Assembly (NCBI GenBank): GCA_938048185.1
Contig: CALIVT010000001.1
Coordinates: 124,001-188,000 of the forward strand
Source of the DNA: an uncultured Arenicella sp.
GTDB lineage: Bacteria > Pseudomonadota > Gammaproteobacteria > Arenicellales > Arenicellaceae
Reading direction: 5' to 3'
DNA: 64,000 nucleotides
Each line of letters begins with the position of its first letter. The stretch's first letter is position 1. The notes beneath the pieces are model-generated. The model did not search any database. It saw only the letters and a program-made list of their open reading frames with translations, and was not told where the DNA came from. A program made the translations under genes and the position numbers. Positions 54,654 through 63,761 of the stretch are shown here, in pieces.

Positions 54654-55991
54654 TTAATTAATATGTGCTTGCTTGCGAAACAGTATTTGACCAACGCTGA
54701 TAGCTCGTTCGTCGAAGGCGCCTTCGCAATAACAGAGATAGAACTCCCACATACGTTGAAAGCTCACGTCGTAGCCCAGGCCGTTTATGGTGTCTATTTG
54801 CGCGTAGAAGCGCTTGCGCCAGTCACGTAGTGTTTGTGCGTAACTCAAGCCCATGTCGTGCAGATCTTCAAGCATTAGGCGATTACGCCCGGCGATATCA
54901 GATATCACGCTGTAACAGGGCATAAACCCGCCCGGGAATATATATTTTTTAATATAGTCGACTTGTTTTAAGGCTTTTTGATACTGCTCGTCTTCAATTA
55001 CGATGGCTTGAATCAGCGCTTTGCCTTGTGGTTTGAGTAGATGATTGAGTTTGCGAAAATAGGTGTTTAAATATTGATGTCCAATTGCTTCAATCATTTC
55101 AATTGAAACCAATTTATCGAATTGACCCTCGATATCTCGATAATCTTGCAATTTAACAGTCACCAAATCACTCAAACCTTCACGCGCGGCTCTTGCGGTG
55201 GCTTCGTCGAACTGTTCTTGCGAAATAGTGACGGTAGTGACATGGCAGCCGGTCGTTTTAGCGGCATAGCACGCAAAGCCACCCCAGCCAGAACCGATTT
55301 CGATAATCCGGTCGCTGTTGTTTATCTCTAAAGCATCGCAAATTCGTTTCAATTTACGGTCCGAGGCTTGGTTTAAATCGTCACCGACTTGGTAGAGGGC
55401 CGATGAATACATCATGCGTTGATCTAAAAATAGGCGAAAAAAGTCATTACCCAGATCGTAGTGCGCGGCGATGTTGCGCCGTGAACCTTGCTTGGTGTTG
55501 CGTCTAAATCTATTCCATACACGCAGCGAATATTGAGCAAGACGTGCAAGACCCGATTCCATTTCATTCAGGACAACACGATTACTTACGAAGATTCGGA
55601 TTAGCTGACTGAGGTCGTCAACACTCCAAAGACCGTCAATATAACCTCGCGCCGACCCGTTGCTGCCGCCCAGTGCAACCAGGGTATAGCTGTTCAGCTT
55701 ATGCATGGTGATAGTGCATTGCAGGGGTGCTTTAGGGTCGCCTACGGTTGCGGTACCCAGTGAATCGACTATGTGTATGCAGCCGCCTTCAAGTTTTTGA
55801 AACAAGCCTATGTACTTGTTTCTGAAAAACCGGTCAATGGCGGAACCCTCGTGCGATTGTGTAAGCGTTTGCAATGTCTCAGCGAAGATCGACGGTATGC
55901 GTTCTGGCTCGGGAAACTGACTCGCGTTGAGTTGAGTTTGACTCAGTTCAGCGTGTTGCGCGTGAATGTTTTGTTGTATTGATTTATTCAT
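54654..55991 (-). CDS. cfa: Cyclopropane-fatty-acyl-phospholipid synthase family methyltransferase
   Basis: 445 residues, slightly longer than E. coli Cfa (382). The C-terminal two-thirds carry the SAM-binding EIGSGWGGFACYAA at 231-244, the AHYDLGNDFFRLFLDQRMMYSSALY segment (given in parts AHYDLGNDFF and RMMYSSALY), and SIEMIEAIGHQYL. The N-terminal domain has GYIDGLWSVDDLSQL, typical for Cfa. The genome context (FAD oxidoreductase, DUF1365, DUF2878) is that of related methyltransferases that build modified rather than plain cyclopropane fatty acids. Confidence 0.9.
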   Translation of the reverse strand: MNKSIQQNIHAQHAELSQTQLNASQFPEPERIPSIFAETLQTLTQSHEGSAIDRFFRNKYIGLFQKLEGGCIHIVDSLGTATVGDPKAPLQCTITMHKLNSYTLVALGGSNGSARGYIDGLWSVDDLSQLIRIFVSNRVVLNEMESGLARLAQYSLRVWNRFRRNTKQGSRRNIAAHYDLGNDFFRLFLDQRMMYSSALYQVGDDLNQASDRKLKRICDALEINNSDRIIEIGSGWGGFACYAAKTTGCHVTTVTISQEQFDEATARAAREGLSDLVTVKLQDYRDIEGQFDKLVSIEMIEAIGHQYLNTYFRKLNHLLKPQGKALIQAIVIEDEQYQKALKQVDYIKKYIFPGGFMPCYSVISDIAGRNRLMLEDLHDMGLSYAQTLRDWRKRFYAQIDTINGLGYDVSFQRMWEFYLCYCEGAFDERAISVGQILFRKQAHIN

Positions 55992-56003
55992 TAAGGTTAG
56001 ACG

Positions 56004-56765
56004 TTACGATTGTCCTTTTGGGTGTGCATAAAACGGAATTTTTTTTAGCCACAGCCTCAAAGCTTGCCAATAGATAGCGAATAAGACTTTGAGACACATG
56101 ACGGGGTAGCGAAAGGGTATTCTATTTGCCTTAACATCGCTCAGAGGCTCGCCGTTCAGGGTGATTGTTGCGTTAAAAATTGATTGTTCTTCTTCTATTA
56201 AGTTCATGCTCATTGAAAATTGGGAATCTGACACCTTGTATTTCCATCGATATTTTAAGCCCATCGGCATGAACGGAGAGACATGAAACGCTTTGTCAAA
56301 ACACGCAGTGTAGCTGTCGCCCTCTGCGCCGTCTCGAAGGTCGTCGTTGCGAATGTCGTGTACATAGCAAAAGCGCTCGCCCCAAGGGGTATTGTGAACC
56401 TCGCTAATAAGGTAGGCCAGTGCTCCGTTTTCATAGCAGCAAAAAAACGCGACAGGGTTGTATCCATAACCCCAGTATTCCAAACTTGCGAGTAAATATG
56501 CTTTGCCGCTAAACGATTTATTTGTTTGCTGCGCTATCGTTTTTTGTACCTGTTGGTAAAGGCTTAACTCACTAGGTAAATAATTTTGCCGTTTGAAACG
56601 TACTAGATTAAAGCGTTTCGAGGACCACCAACGGCTAATGTCGTCAATCAGGTGCGGCTGCTCAACATCTAACCAAATTTGGAAAATTTTGTAGCGAAAG
56701 CTGTGCTCGCGTGGGTGTGTACGGCGATGACTGACCCAACCGGTAAATAGTTTGAGTGGTTTCAT
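56004..56765 (-). CDS. DUF1365 family protein
   Basis: 253 residues. The DUF1365 pattern is present: [20 protein letters not shown] near the start, [16 protein letters not shown] and [14 protein letters not shown] in the middle and [15 protein letters not shown] near residue 170. The protein's activity is unknown. It overlaps the FAD oxidoreductase gene by four bases upstream and is followed 12 bases later by the cfa-like gene. Confidence 0.92.
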   Translation of the reverse strand: MKPLKLFTGWVSHRRTHPREHSFRYKIFQIWLDVEQPHLIDDISRWWSSKRFNLVRFKRQNYLPSELSLYQQVQKTIAQQTNKSFSGKAYLLASLEYWGYGYNPVAFFCCYENGALAYLISEVHNTPWGERFCYVHDIRNDDLRDGAEGDSYTACFDKAFHVSPFMPMGLKYRWKYKVSDSQFSMSMNLIEEEQSIFNATITLNGEPLSDVKANRIPFRYPVMCLKVLFAIYWQALRLWLKKIPFYAHPKGQS

Positions 56766-58045
56766 GTGAATTGTAATTTAATCATATCGCAAACGCCTTT
56801 GGCACTACGGGCACCATCTTCATGAAATCCCCACCCCCAATAGGCGCCGACGAAATAGGTATTACGCTTGCCGTCTAACTCCGATTTGCGGGTTTGTGCA
56901 GCAACACTGCGCGCGGTAAAGACCGGGTGTTGGTAGTATCGCTCTGCGTATACCTTACTCGGGTCGATTTTGTGTTGACTGTTCAAACTTGTAAATACAT
57001 TGGTGTCTAGCGTTAGGCCTTGCAATGAATTCATCCAATAGTTGGCGGTGCATACGCGTTGAGAGTGTTGATCGAAATCGTTAGGAACTTCGGTATTCCA
57101 GCTTGCCCAAGACTGTTTGTTGGGGTGCATGATGCTTTCATCGCTGTGCACCACAACGTGATTAGCTTCAAAGTCGATTGCGCCCAATATGTCGTGTTCT
57201 TCTGGGCTTGCGTCTTCTAATATCTCAAGGGCATGGTCCGCGTGGGTGGCAATGATCACTGCATCGAATTGTTGGCGTCTGCGGTCCTTGGTCACAATTT
57301 CTACGTATTGACCGCGCTTAATGCTCGCCACTGGGCTACTGACACGCCAGCTTACTTGTAGTTTTTTGCGCAGTGCTGTCACGTAGGAGTTAGAGCCATT
57401 CTTAACCACTAACCATTGTGGGCGATTGACCAATTTCATTAAGCCGTGATTTTTGAAAAATTCAACTAAATGGCGAATTGGGAACGACCCGACCCGCTCA
57501 GGCGTCGCAGACCACAGTGCGCTGATCATCGGCATTAGGTGATCTTGCGAGAATGATTTACTGTATTTTTTACGTCGTAAGTACTCGCTAACCGTGGTGT
57601 GGCTCTCTTCGCTCTCTAATATTTTTTCGGCTGAGTTATAAAAACGCACGATATCGAACAACATTCGATAGAAGCTCGGACGCAATAAATTACGGCGTTG
57701 ACAAAATAATTTGTTTAAAGAGGTGGCGTTGTACAACACGTTGCGTTGACGGTTGAAGGCGCCAAAGCTCATGTCGGTTGGTTGCGACTCGACGCCTAGT
57801 TCATCGAGCATCGAGCTGAAGCTGGGATAGTACTCAGGGCAAAATATTATAAAGCCGCTGTCCACCCTAATTTTTTTCTCGTCGATGACTAGGTCGTGCG
57901 TGTCGGTGTGTCCCCCTAAATAGTCCTCCTTCTCAAACACCGTCAAATCAAAGTCTTTGTGCAGGTGGTACGCCGAGCTTAAGCCTGAAATTCCGGCGCC
58001 AACGATTGCAATGCGTTTCTTATTATTCATTTGTGCGATTGTCAC
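56762..58045 (-). CDS. NAD(P)/FAD-dependent oxidoreductase (amine-oxidase-like)
   Basis: 427 residues. The N-terminal Rossmann motif [17 protein letters not shown] (GAGISG at 16-21) is followed by [19 protein letters not shown]-type segments (in parts GGHTDTHDL and [14 protein letters not shown]). The C-terminal FAD loop is [18 protein letters not shown]. It resembles FAD enzymes of the amine-oxidase/desaturase-like group that accompany DUF1365 and Cfa-like proteins. First gene of the operon; the divergent mltD-like gene starts 174 or more bases away. Confidence 0.9.
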   Translation of the reverse strand: MTIAQMNNKKRIAIVGAGISGLSSAYHLHKDFDLTVFEKEDYLGGHTDTHDLVIDEKKIRVDSGFIIFCPEYYPSFSSMLDELGVESQPTDMSFGAFNRQRNVLYNATSLNKLFCQRRNLLRPSFYRMLFDIVRFYNSAEKILESEESHTTVSEYLRRKKYSKSFSQDHLMPMISALWSATPERVGSFPIRHLVEFFKNHGLMKLVNRPQWLVVKNGSNSYVTALRKKLQVSWRVSSPVASIKRGQYVEIVTKDRRRQQFDAVIIATHADHALEILEDASPEEHDILGAIDFEANHVVVHSDESIMHPNKQSWASWNTEVPNDFDQHSQRVCTANYWMNSLQGLTLDTNVFTSLNSQHKIDPSKVYAERYYQHPVFTARSVAAQTRKSELDGKRNTYFVGAYWGWGFHEDGARSAKGVCDMIKLQFT

Positions 58046-58218
58046 AACATTTGACTATCACGGTTTGAATTTGAATTATTAGTTCAGTCATCACCGCGTG
58101 GTGTCTTAGTTTAGCGTGAGCTTACATTAAATAGTAAGCAATGAACGTTTCTTTACTGTTTACAGACGGTTATTATCGTTGTCGTAAATGATGCCGTTTA
58201 GACAGGCGTATACGCAGT

Positions 58219-60111
58219 GTGAACGCGCTTGCAAAGAGAGAGAATAAGTTAGTGACAAGCAAGCAATGCTCATCAGCAGTGGTTATCAAAATTAAATTTT
58301 TGACGAGTCTTTTTGGGTTTATTTTACTGCTGTTCGCGGCAGGTAGCGCACACTCGGCGACCTCGCTGACAAAGCCCGTCGCCCAATACACATTGCAGTG
58401 TGATGAGACATTTTCGTGTCCGGAATCATTGTTGCCGCGCGTTAGTTTTTGGGTGGAAGTATTTAGCCGTTGGGATACAGATACGGCAATTTTCCACGAT
58501 AAAAGTAACCCACAGCGAGTTTACTCCACGCTCAAACGTAACGAAGGTTGCCGTCGTAGCCGCAAGGGCGACTCTGTTTACAAAGAACGCAGGCGTTTGA
58601 AACGCAATCTGACTGCGTTAGCGGATCGCTTAAGAAACAAGCAAGGCTTGAGTGAGTCTCAAGCAAGGCTCTACGCCGCGTTTCATGGTGCGTCATCGCG
58701 TGAGGTCAGGGCCGCGGCAGACCGCGTTCGTTGTCAGTCAGGCAATAAGGACCGCATGCGCGAGGCATTGACTCAGTTTCACAATTATCGCCCAACTATC
58801 TTAGACGCACTTGAGAGTCAAAACTTAACGCCTGAGCTTCAATATTTGCCGTTTGTAGAGTCGGCTTTCAACCCCAATGCCTTATCGCATGTTGGCGCTG
58901 CGGGTTTATGGCAAATAATGCCTAGCACCGGTCGCTCGCTCGGTCTAATGGTCGATAACAACGTCGACGAACGTTACGATCCGCGTGCGGCGACCTATGC
59001 CGCGGCTAAGTATTTTCGCGACAGTGTCGATAGACTTACCGAGACCGCGTTTGAAAATGGTTCTAGCGTGCAAGCTAAAGAGCTTAATCCATTTGTTATC
59101 ACCTCATACAATTATGGGGTCCGCGGAATGCAACGGGCGATTAATCAGGTGGGTTTGGATTATGAACGCCTTTTGGTCGAATATAAGTCACCAAGCTTTC
59201 AGACGGCCGTCAAGAACTTTTACGCGAGTTTTCTGGCGGCCAGACATGTTGCTAAGAATTCGGAAAAATTCTTTGGTGTGATCGCACCAAACTACTCGCA
59301 ACAACTCAATTCGTACAACACGGTGGCGCTCACTCGAGCTACGTCGGCGAAGCGTTTGATCAGTGAGCTGGGGTTGGATAAAGATAAATTTAAAGCGCTT
59401 AACCCCGCGTTAAAGAAGGTTATATGGAAACATAAAGCGCTCATTCCCAAAGGTTTTGCGTTGAAGTTGCCGTATCGAGAAAACGGTTGGGAAAATCAAT
59501 TTATGCAGCTTGCCAGTTTGCCACGCGAGGTTGAGCGACCCGGCTTCACCTGGCACCGAGTGCGATCGGGCCAGACCGCGTGCGGTATCGCCGAAAAATA
59601 CCGCGCGTCATGCCGCGCGCTACGTAAACTAAACCGACTGGACAGCAAAGCGACAATTTTCGTGGGCAAACGTCTTAAAGTCCCTAGCCGTTCGGGCGGC
59701 GGGATTGAGGTGGTTAAAGGCAGTGGCACCGCCACCCCTAAAGTCGCAGCGGCAACCCCGGTTAATGTTTCTCAGCCACAAGTGGCACCGCCTAGCGTCT
59801 CGTCGTTGAAGCGCTACCGGGTGCGACGCGGCGATACGTCCTGTGTCATCGCCCAACGTTTCGGCATGCGCTGTGGTGAGTTTCTTGCCTTAAACGGTTT
59901 GAAACGCAGCAGTGTTATTCGTATTGGGCAAACGGTTCGAGTGTCGGGCAAGGATAGCTGGCATGTGGTTAAACGCGGCCAAACTGCCTGCGGTATTGCG
60001 CAAAGCTATCGCGTGCCCTGTGCCGATTTGCTTGATGCTAACCGTATACGCCGCAGCTCCACCATTAGGGTAGGTCAACGTTTACGAATACCAGTGGCGA
60101 CCAGCGGCTAG
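58219..60111 (+). CDS. mltD: MltD-like membrane-bound lytic transglycosylase with three LysM domains
   Basis: 630 residues from GTG 58219; a GTG at 58252 has a better AGAGAGAGA ribosome element and may be the real start. A hydrophobic export signal ends near residue 46 (no lipobox seen). The SLT domain has the catalytic Glu214 in PFVESAFNPNAL, and VGAAGLWQIMPSTGRSLG. Three LysM domains lie at about 443-489, 533-576 and 581-626, each with a Cys-x9-Cys pair. It cleaves peptidoglycan glycan strands in the periplasm. Confidence 0.93.
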   Translation: MNALAKRENKLVTSKQCSSAVVIKIKFLTSLFGFILLLFAAGSAHSATSLTKPVAQYTLQCDETFSCPESLLPRVSFWVEVFSRWDTDTAIFHDKSNPQRVYSTLKRNEGCRRSRKGDSVYKERRRLKRNLTALADRLRNKQGLSESQARLYAAFHGASSREVRAAADRVRCQSGNKDRMREALTQFHNYRPTILDALESQNLTPELQYLPFVESAFNPNALSHVGAAGLWQIMPSTGRSLGLMVDNNVDERYDPRAATYAAAKYFRDSVDRLTETAFENGSSVQAKELNPFVITSYNYGVRGMQRAINQVGLDYERLLVEYKSPSFQTAVKNFYASFLAARHVAKNSEKFFGVIAPNYSQQLNSYNTVALTRATSAKRLISELGLDKDKFKALNPALKKVIWKHKALIPKGFALKLPYRENGWENQFMQLASLPREVERPGFTWHRVRSGQTACGIAEKYRASCRALRKLNRLDSKATIFVGKRLKVPSRSGGGIEVVKGSGTATPKVAAATPVNVSQPQVAPPSVSSLKRYRVRRGDTSCVIAQRFGMRCGEFLALNGLKRSSVIRIGQTVRVSGKDSWHVVKRGQTACGIAQSYRVPCADLLDANRIRRSSTIRVGQRLRIPVATSG

Positions 60112-60367
60112 TTTAGAGCACGTTCGGCGCTCGTAGGGCCAAATTAGTGTGATGAATGGTGACTAACGCGCACGACCACTAGGCATTTGACAGCGAGATT
60201 GTTAGACTCGCGGCGACAATAATAGGCACAACAAAAAACTAAGTCGTTTACCTGTTCAACACCCAGGTTTACCGCCAGAAGGCTTGCATTAGCGAGCTTG
60301 TTTGCGGTAGCGAATTAGCTATTTGAAAAACCGGTGCCAAGACAATTTAACCCTTAATACGCTGATT

Positions 60368-62113
60368 ATGACCACGAAAAATCAAGAATTAGCAGCTTGG
60401 GTGTCTGATGTTGCCGCGCTTACGCAGCCTGATCGGCTTGTGTGGTGTGATGGCAGTGAAGCTGAGTACCAACAGATCGTAGATCTGATGTTGGGCGATG
60501 GCTCCTTGTCGCCATTAAACTCTGAGACACACCCAAATTGTTACCTGCATCTCTCTGACCCGCAAGACGTTGCGCGGGTTGAACATCTCACGTTTATTTG
60601 CTCAGACGATAAAGCCGCAGTTGGCGACAACAATAATTGGATGCCAGTCGCTGACGCTAAGCAGAAGATGAATGATCTTTACGCTGGCTGCATGCGCGGG
60701 CGCACTATGTATGTGATTCCGTATTGCATGGGGCCGATCGATTCTCCGTATTCACGGTGTGGGGTTGAACTGACCGACAGTCCATATGTCGTCATCAACA
60801 TGAAGCTGATGACGCGCATGGGCGCCCGAGCATTGACCCGTATTGAAAAAGAAGGCAAGTTCGTTAAAGGTTTACACTCAACGGGCGAGCTTGATCCCGA
60901 GCGCCGGTTCATCATGCACTTCCCTGAAGAGTTGAGCATTATGAGCTATGGCTCTGGCTACGGTGGTAATGCCTTGTTGGGTAAGAAGTGCCACGCCTTA
61001 CGTATTGCCAGTTGGCAAGCCCGGCAAGAGGGCTGGCTTGCTGAGCACATGTTGATTCTTGGTCTGGAAAGCCCAGAAGGCGAAACGCATTATATTGCGG
61101 CGGCGTTTCCGTCGGCCTGTGGTAAGACTAATTTGGCCATGCTAATTCCGCCTGAAAAATTTAAAGATTGGAAGGTGTGGACGCTTGGCGACGATATTGC
61201 TTGGTTGCACATGGATACCGAGGGTCAGTTGCGCGCGATCAACCCGGAAGCGGGTTACTTTGGTGTGGTGCCTGGCACTAATGCCAAGACAAATCGCAAT
61301 GCCTACGACATGATTCAGCAAGATACTATATTTACTAATGTTGGTAAGACTGCCGACGATCAACCCTGGTGGGAAGACAAAAAACACGGTGAACCAAGCG
61401 TGGATTGGAAGGGTAATAGTTATGCCGCGGCAAACGGCCCGGCAGCGCACCCGAACTCGCGTTTCACTGTGTCTGCTACCGGCAATAAAGCTTATTCAAG
61501 CCTTGCTGAAGCGCCCGAAGGCGTGCCGATTTCAGCTATTGTATTCGGCGGTCGTCGGCGTGAGTTGGCGCCGCTAGTCTACCAAGCAAAGTCTTGGGAG
61601 CATGGCGTATTAATTGGCGCCGGTGTTGCATCTGAGACCACCGCCGCGGCCACTGGCGAAGTTGGTCTAGTGCGTCGCGACCCAATGGCAATGAAGCCGT
61701 TTTGCGGCTACAACTTCGCCGACTATTGGTCTCATTGGCTAAGCTTTGCTGGGCGTACCGATACCTTACCGAAGATATTCCATGTCAATTGGTTTCGTCA
61801 AAACGAGGACGGAGATTTTCTTTGGCCAGGTTTTGGCGAGAATTTACGCGTATTACAATGGATTATTCAACGTTGTAAAGGCGAGGTCGGTGCGAAAGAA
61901 ACCGCGATTGGATACTTGCCGAACGAACACGGGTTAGACATTGCAGACTTGAATATTGAGCCGGCAGTTTGGGAGTCACTAACGTCCATTAACGACGATC
62001 AGTGGCGTCAGGAGATGACTGAGTTTGGCTCTTACCTAGACAGCTTCGGAGATCGCTTACCGCCTGAGCTGCGCAAGCAACACCAACAAGTACTATCAGC
62101 TCTGGCGTCGTAG
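60368..62113 (+). CDS. pckG: Phosphoenolpyruvate carboxykinase (GTP)
   Basis: 581 residues from ATG 60368 (a TTG at 60323 would add 15 residues). GTP-type hallmarks are PSACGKTN at 248-255, VIPYCMGPIDSPYSRCGVEL, SYGSGYGGNALLGKKC and RDPMAMKPFCGYNF. It converts oxaloacetate to PEP in gluconeogenesis. The ATP-type enzyme is more usual in gammaproteobacteria such as E. coli. The upstream gap of 256 bases holds no obvious gene. Confidence 0.95.
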   Translation: MTTKNQELAAWVSDVAALTQPDRLVWCDGSEAEYQQIVDLMLGDGSLSPLNSETHPNCYLHLSDPQDVARVEHLTFICSDDKAAVGDNNNWMPVADAKQKMNDLYAGCMRGRTMYVIPYCMGPIDSPYSRCGVELTDSPYVVINMKLMTRMGARALTRIEKEGKFVKGLHSTGELDPERRFIMHFPEELSIMSYGSGYGGNALLGKKCHALRIASWQARQEGWLAEHMLILGLESPEGETHYIAAAFPSACGKTNLAMLIPPEKFKDWKVWTLGDDIAWLHMDTEGQLRAINPEAGYFGVVPGTNAKTNRNAYDMIQQDTIFTNVGKTADDQPWWEDKKHGEPSVDWKGNSYAAANGPAAHPNSRFTVSATGNKAYSSLAEAPEGVPISAIVFGGRRRELAPLVYQAKSWEHGVLIGAGVASETTAAATGEVGLVRRDPMAMKPFCGYNFADYWSHWLSFAGRTDTLPKIFHVNWFRQNEDGDFLWPGFGENLRVLQWIIQRCKGEVGAKETAIGYLPNEHGLDIADLNIEPAVWESLTSINDDQWRQEMTEFGSYLDSFGDRLPPELRKQHQQVLSALAS

Positions 62114-62158
62114 TGGTTGGCGGCTATAAGGTATAAGCGTAAAAATTTGATGTATAAA

Positions 62159-62193
62159 AAAGTCGGCTTACCCATTTCTGCTAAGCCGACTTT
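62159..62193. terminator. Bidirectional terminator between pckG and the small exported protein gene
   Basis: 12-bp perfect stem AAAGTCGGCTTA / TAAGCCGACTTT with an 11-base loop. On the minus strand the stem continues into a run of Ts, and on the plus strand into a short TTT. It sits between convergent genes. Confidence 0.88.
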
Positions 62194-62217
62194 CTGGTCA
62201 TTATGTAGCCGACGAGT

Positions 62218-62565
62218 TTATCGTGCTTTAAATGCTCGTACCGCAACGTTGAATTCTTCAGCGACCTTGGTGAGTGCATCAACCGATGCGCTGTCTAAGG
62301 CTAGAATTGCCGCTTTTTGCGCGTCAATGTCTTCAGCGTCGAGTGGTACGCCTTTTTCTTTCTCTTCAAGACAACCACGATACGTATCAATATTCGCTTC
62401 AAATTCTTTATAGGCGCCTTGGGCTGCTACTAACTCGTCTTTGCTCGCAACATTACCATCAGGGATGATAGGGGCAGTTGGCAACGCACAGTCTTCGGCC
62501 AAGGCGCTAGTGCTAAAGCCAACCAGCATTACGCCAGCAATTAGAGTTTTGGAAAATCGAGTCAT
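62218..62565 (-). CDS. Small exported protein, unknown function
   Basis: Start set at ATG 62563-62565 with a GGAGG ribosome site; the frame is open further but without a better start. 115 residues: signal peptide cleaved near residue 23 (ALA), then a small helical domain of about 92 residues with two cysteines (AEDCALP and TYRGCLEEKE) that may form a disulfide. No family recognised. Confidence 0.8.
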   Translation of the reverse strand: MTRFSKTLIAGVMLVGFSTSALAEDCALPTAPIIPDGNVASKDELVAAQGAYKEFEANIDTYRGCLEEKEKGVPLDAEDIDAQKAAILALDSASVDALTKVAEEFNVAVRAFKAR

Positions 62566-62691
62566 CAGAGCCTCCGTCGGCAATTTTATTTTAATAGTGT
62601 AAGATTTTAACTGGGCGCGGCAGATTGTCAAACCGACTAAAATTTAAGTAATCAATTGAGGGCAACCGTTCAGGCAAGTGGGTTGAGGACA

Positions 62692-62716
62692 CAAAAAAGC
62701 CCGCACAGGGCGGGCT
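62692..62716 (-). terminator. Rho-independent terminator of cytochrome c4 gene
   Basis: AGCCCGC (62698-62704) pairs with GCGGGCT (62710-62716), five-base loop, followed on the minus strand by TTTTT. It lies just past the cytochrome stop. Confidence 0.88.
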
Positions 62717-62738
62717 CTCTTAATATTAAATCAACAAC

Positions 62739-63413
62739 CTACTTGAATACCTCTGCTTGCGGCGCGGATAAACCACCTTCTTGAGAGGCGTACCAGGCCG
62801 ACAACGCTTTGATGTCGCTGATTGTAAGTGTGCCAGCAAAGCCCGCCATAATCGCGTTTTGGCGATCGCCCGAGCGGTAATCTTTCAAGGCTTGCACCAG
62901 ATAGTTTTCGTATTGGCCGGCAAGTTTTGGGAAAGTTGCTTGATCGCCATTGCCGTCAGCGCCATGACAGCTTGCGCATTGAACTGATTTCTCCTTGCCT
63001 GTAGCCGCTTTAGCCGCGTTCACTAGACTTGGTCGCGATCGGCCAGCAATGCTGCCGTAAAATGCTGCGATGTCGGTCATGTCTTGATCAGACAAGTTTG
63101 AAGCCTGCGCTTGCATGGTTTTATGTCCACGCGTTTTGGCTTTGTAAGCCTGCAAAGCACTGACAATATAGTCAGGGTGTTGGCCGCCAATCATGGGAAT
63201 GTTGTATACCGGGCCTGGGTTGCGAAGGCCGGGTGCACCATGACAACCTTGACAGGTTTGCGCTAGCTTTTCGCCACGTGCTGCATCCGCTGCTAGGGCG
63301 GTGTTTACGCTTGATAAGCTCACAACGGAACTCAAAACGACAGTAAACAATGAAGTGGCTGCTAACGATGCTGAGACAGAAGAAAAAAGTGTGTGGCGGA
63401 TTTTATTTAACAT
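62739..63413 (-). CDS. Cytochrome c4, di-haem
   Basis: 224 residues. A long signal region ends near residue 42 (ALAAD). Two haem motifs CQGCH (54-58) and CASCH (146-150) sit in similar halves, with KTMQAQASNLSDQDMTDIAAFY in the first and the axial Met region NAIMAGFAGTLT in the second. Cytochrome c4 carries electrons in the periplasm to terminal oxidases. A single gene with its own terminator. Confidence 0.93.
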   Translation of the reverse strand: MLNKIRHTLFSSVSASLAATSLFTVVLSSVVSLSSVNTALAADAARGEKLAQTCQGCHGAPGLRNPGPVYNIPMIGGQHPDYIVSALQAYKAKTRGHKTMQAQASNLSDQDMTDIAAFYGSIAGRSRPSLVNAAKAATGKEKSVQCASCHGADGNGDQATFPKLAGQYENYLVQALKDYRSGDRQNAIMAGFAGTLTISDIKALSAWYASQEGGLSAPQAEVFK

Positions 63414-63761
63414 AGATTTAAAACGTGGTTTTAGTCAGGAAACAATTTATGCTTTCACAAGCAATGTTTTCTGAATTATCGCCGACAAACCTTTTGTTGG
63501 TGTGGATTGCTGCGGCTTTAAAAATGCTAGGCGGACTTTAAGGAAGGTTGCCTGCGAACTCAAGTTATTTCGCCGCTATTTTACATTTTCTTGTGAACTA
63601 TTTGTGGTTATTTTGATACTCAATTTTTCGCTGTAAGCCGATAAGGCTGCGCTTTGTTATTAGCCATTATACTCAGTGGGTGACTGAGCTTGGCTCAGCC
63701 ACGGCTTTACGCAATAATGGCCTGAATTGAGAGCTTCATAACAAGAGCCGGGAATAGACAT
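63414..63761 (+). other. 348-base intergenic region with a hairpin and a possible 30-residue peptide
   Basis: No confident gene. A tri-loop hairpin GTGACTGAGC / GCTCAGCCAC (63680-63702, one mismatch) precedes the phosphatase start. A 30-codon frame at 63449-63541 is reported as a separate candidate. Confidence 0.4.
63449..63541 (+). CDS. Candidate 30-residue hydrophobic peptide
   Basis: ATG 63449 to TAA 63541, with AGGAAAC a few bases upstream. The peptide starts MLSQAMFSELSPT and has a hydrophobic run LLLVWIAAALKMLGGL at its C-terminus, which would suit a small membrane protein. No homologue is recognised and the frame may be chance, given its length. Confidence 0.22.
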   Translation: MLSQAMFSELSPTNLLLVWIAAALKMLGGL

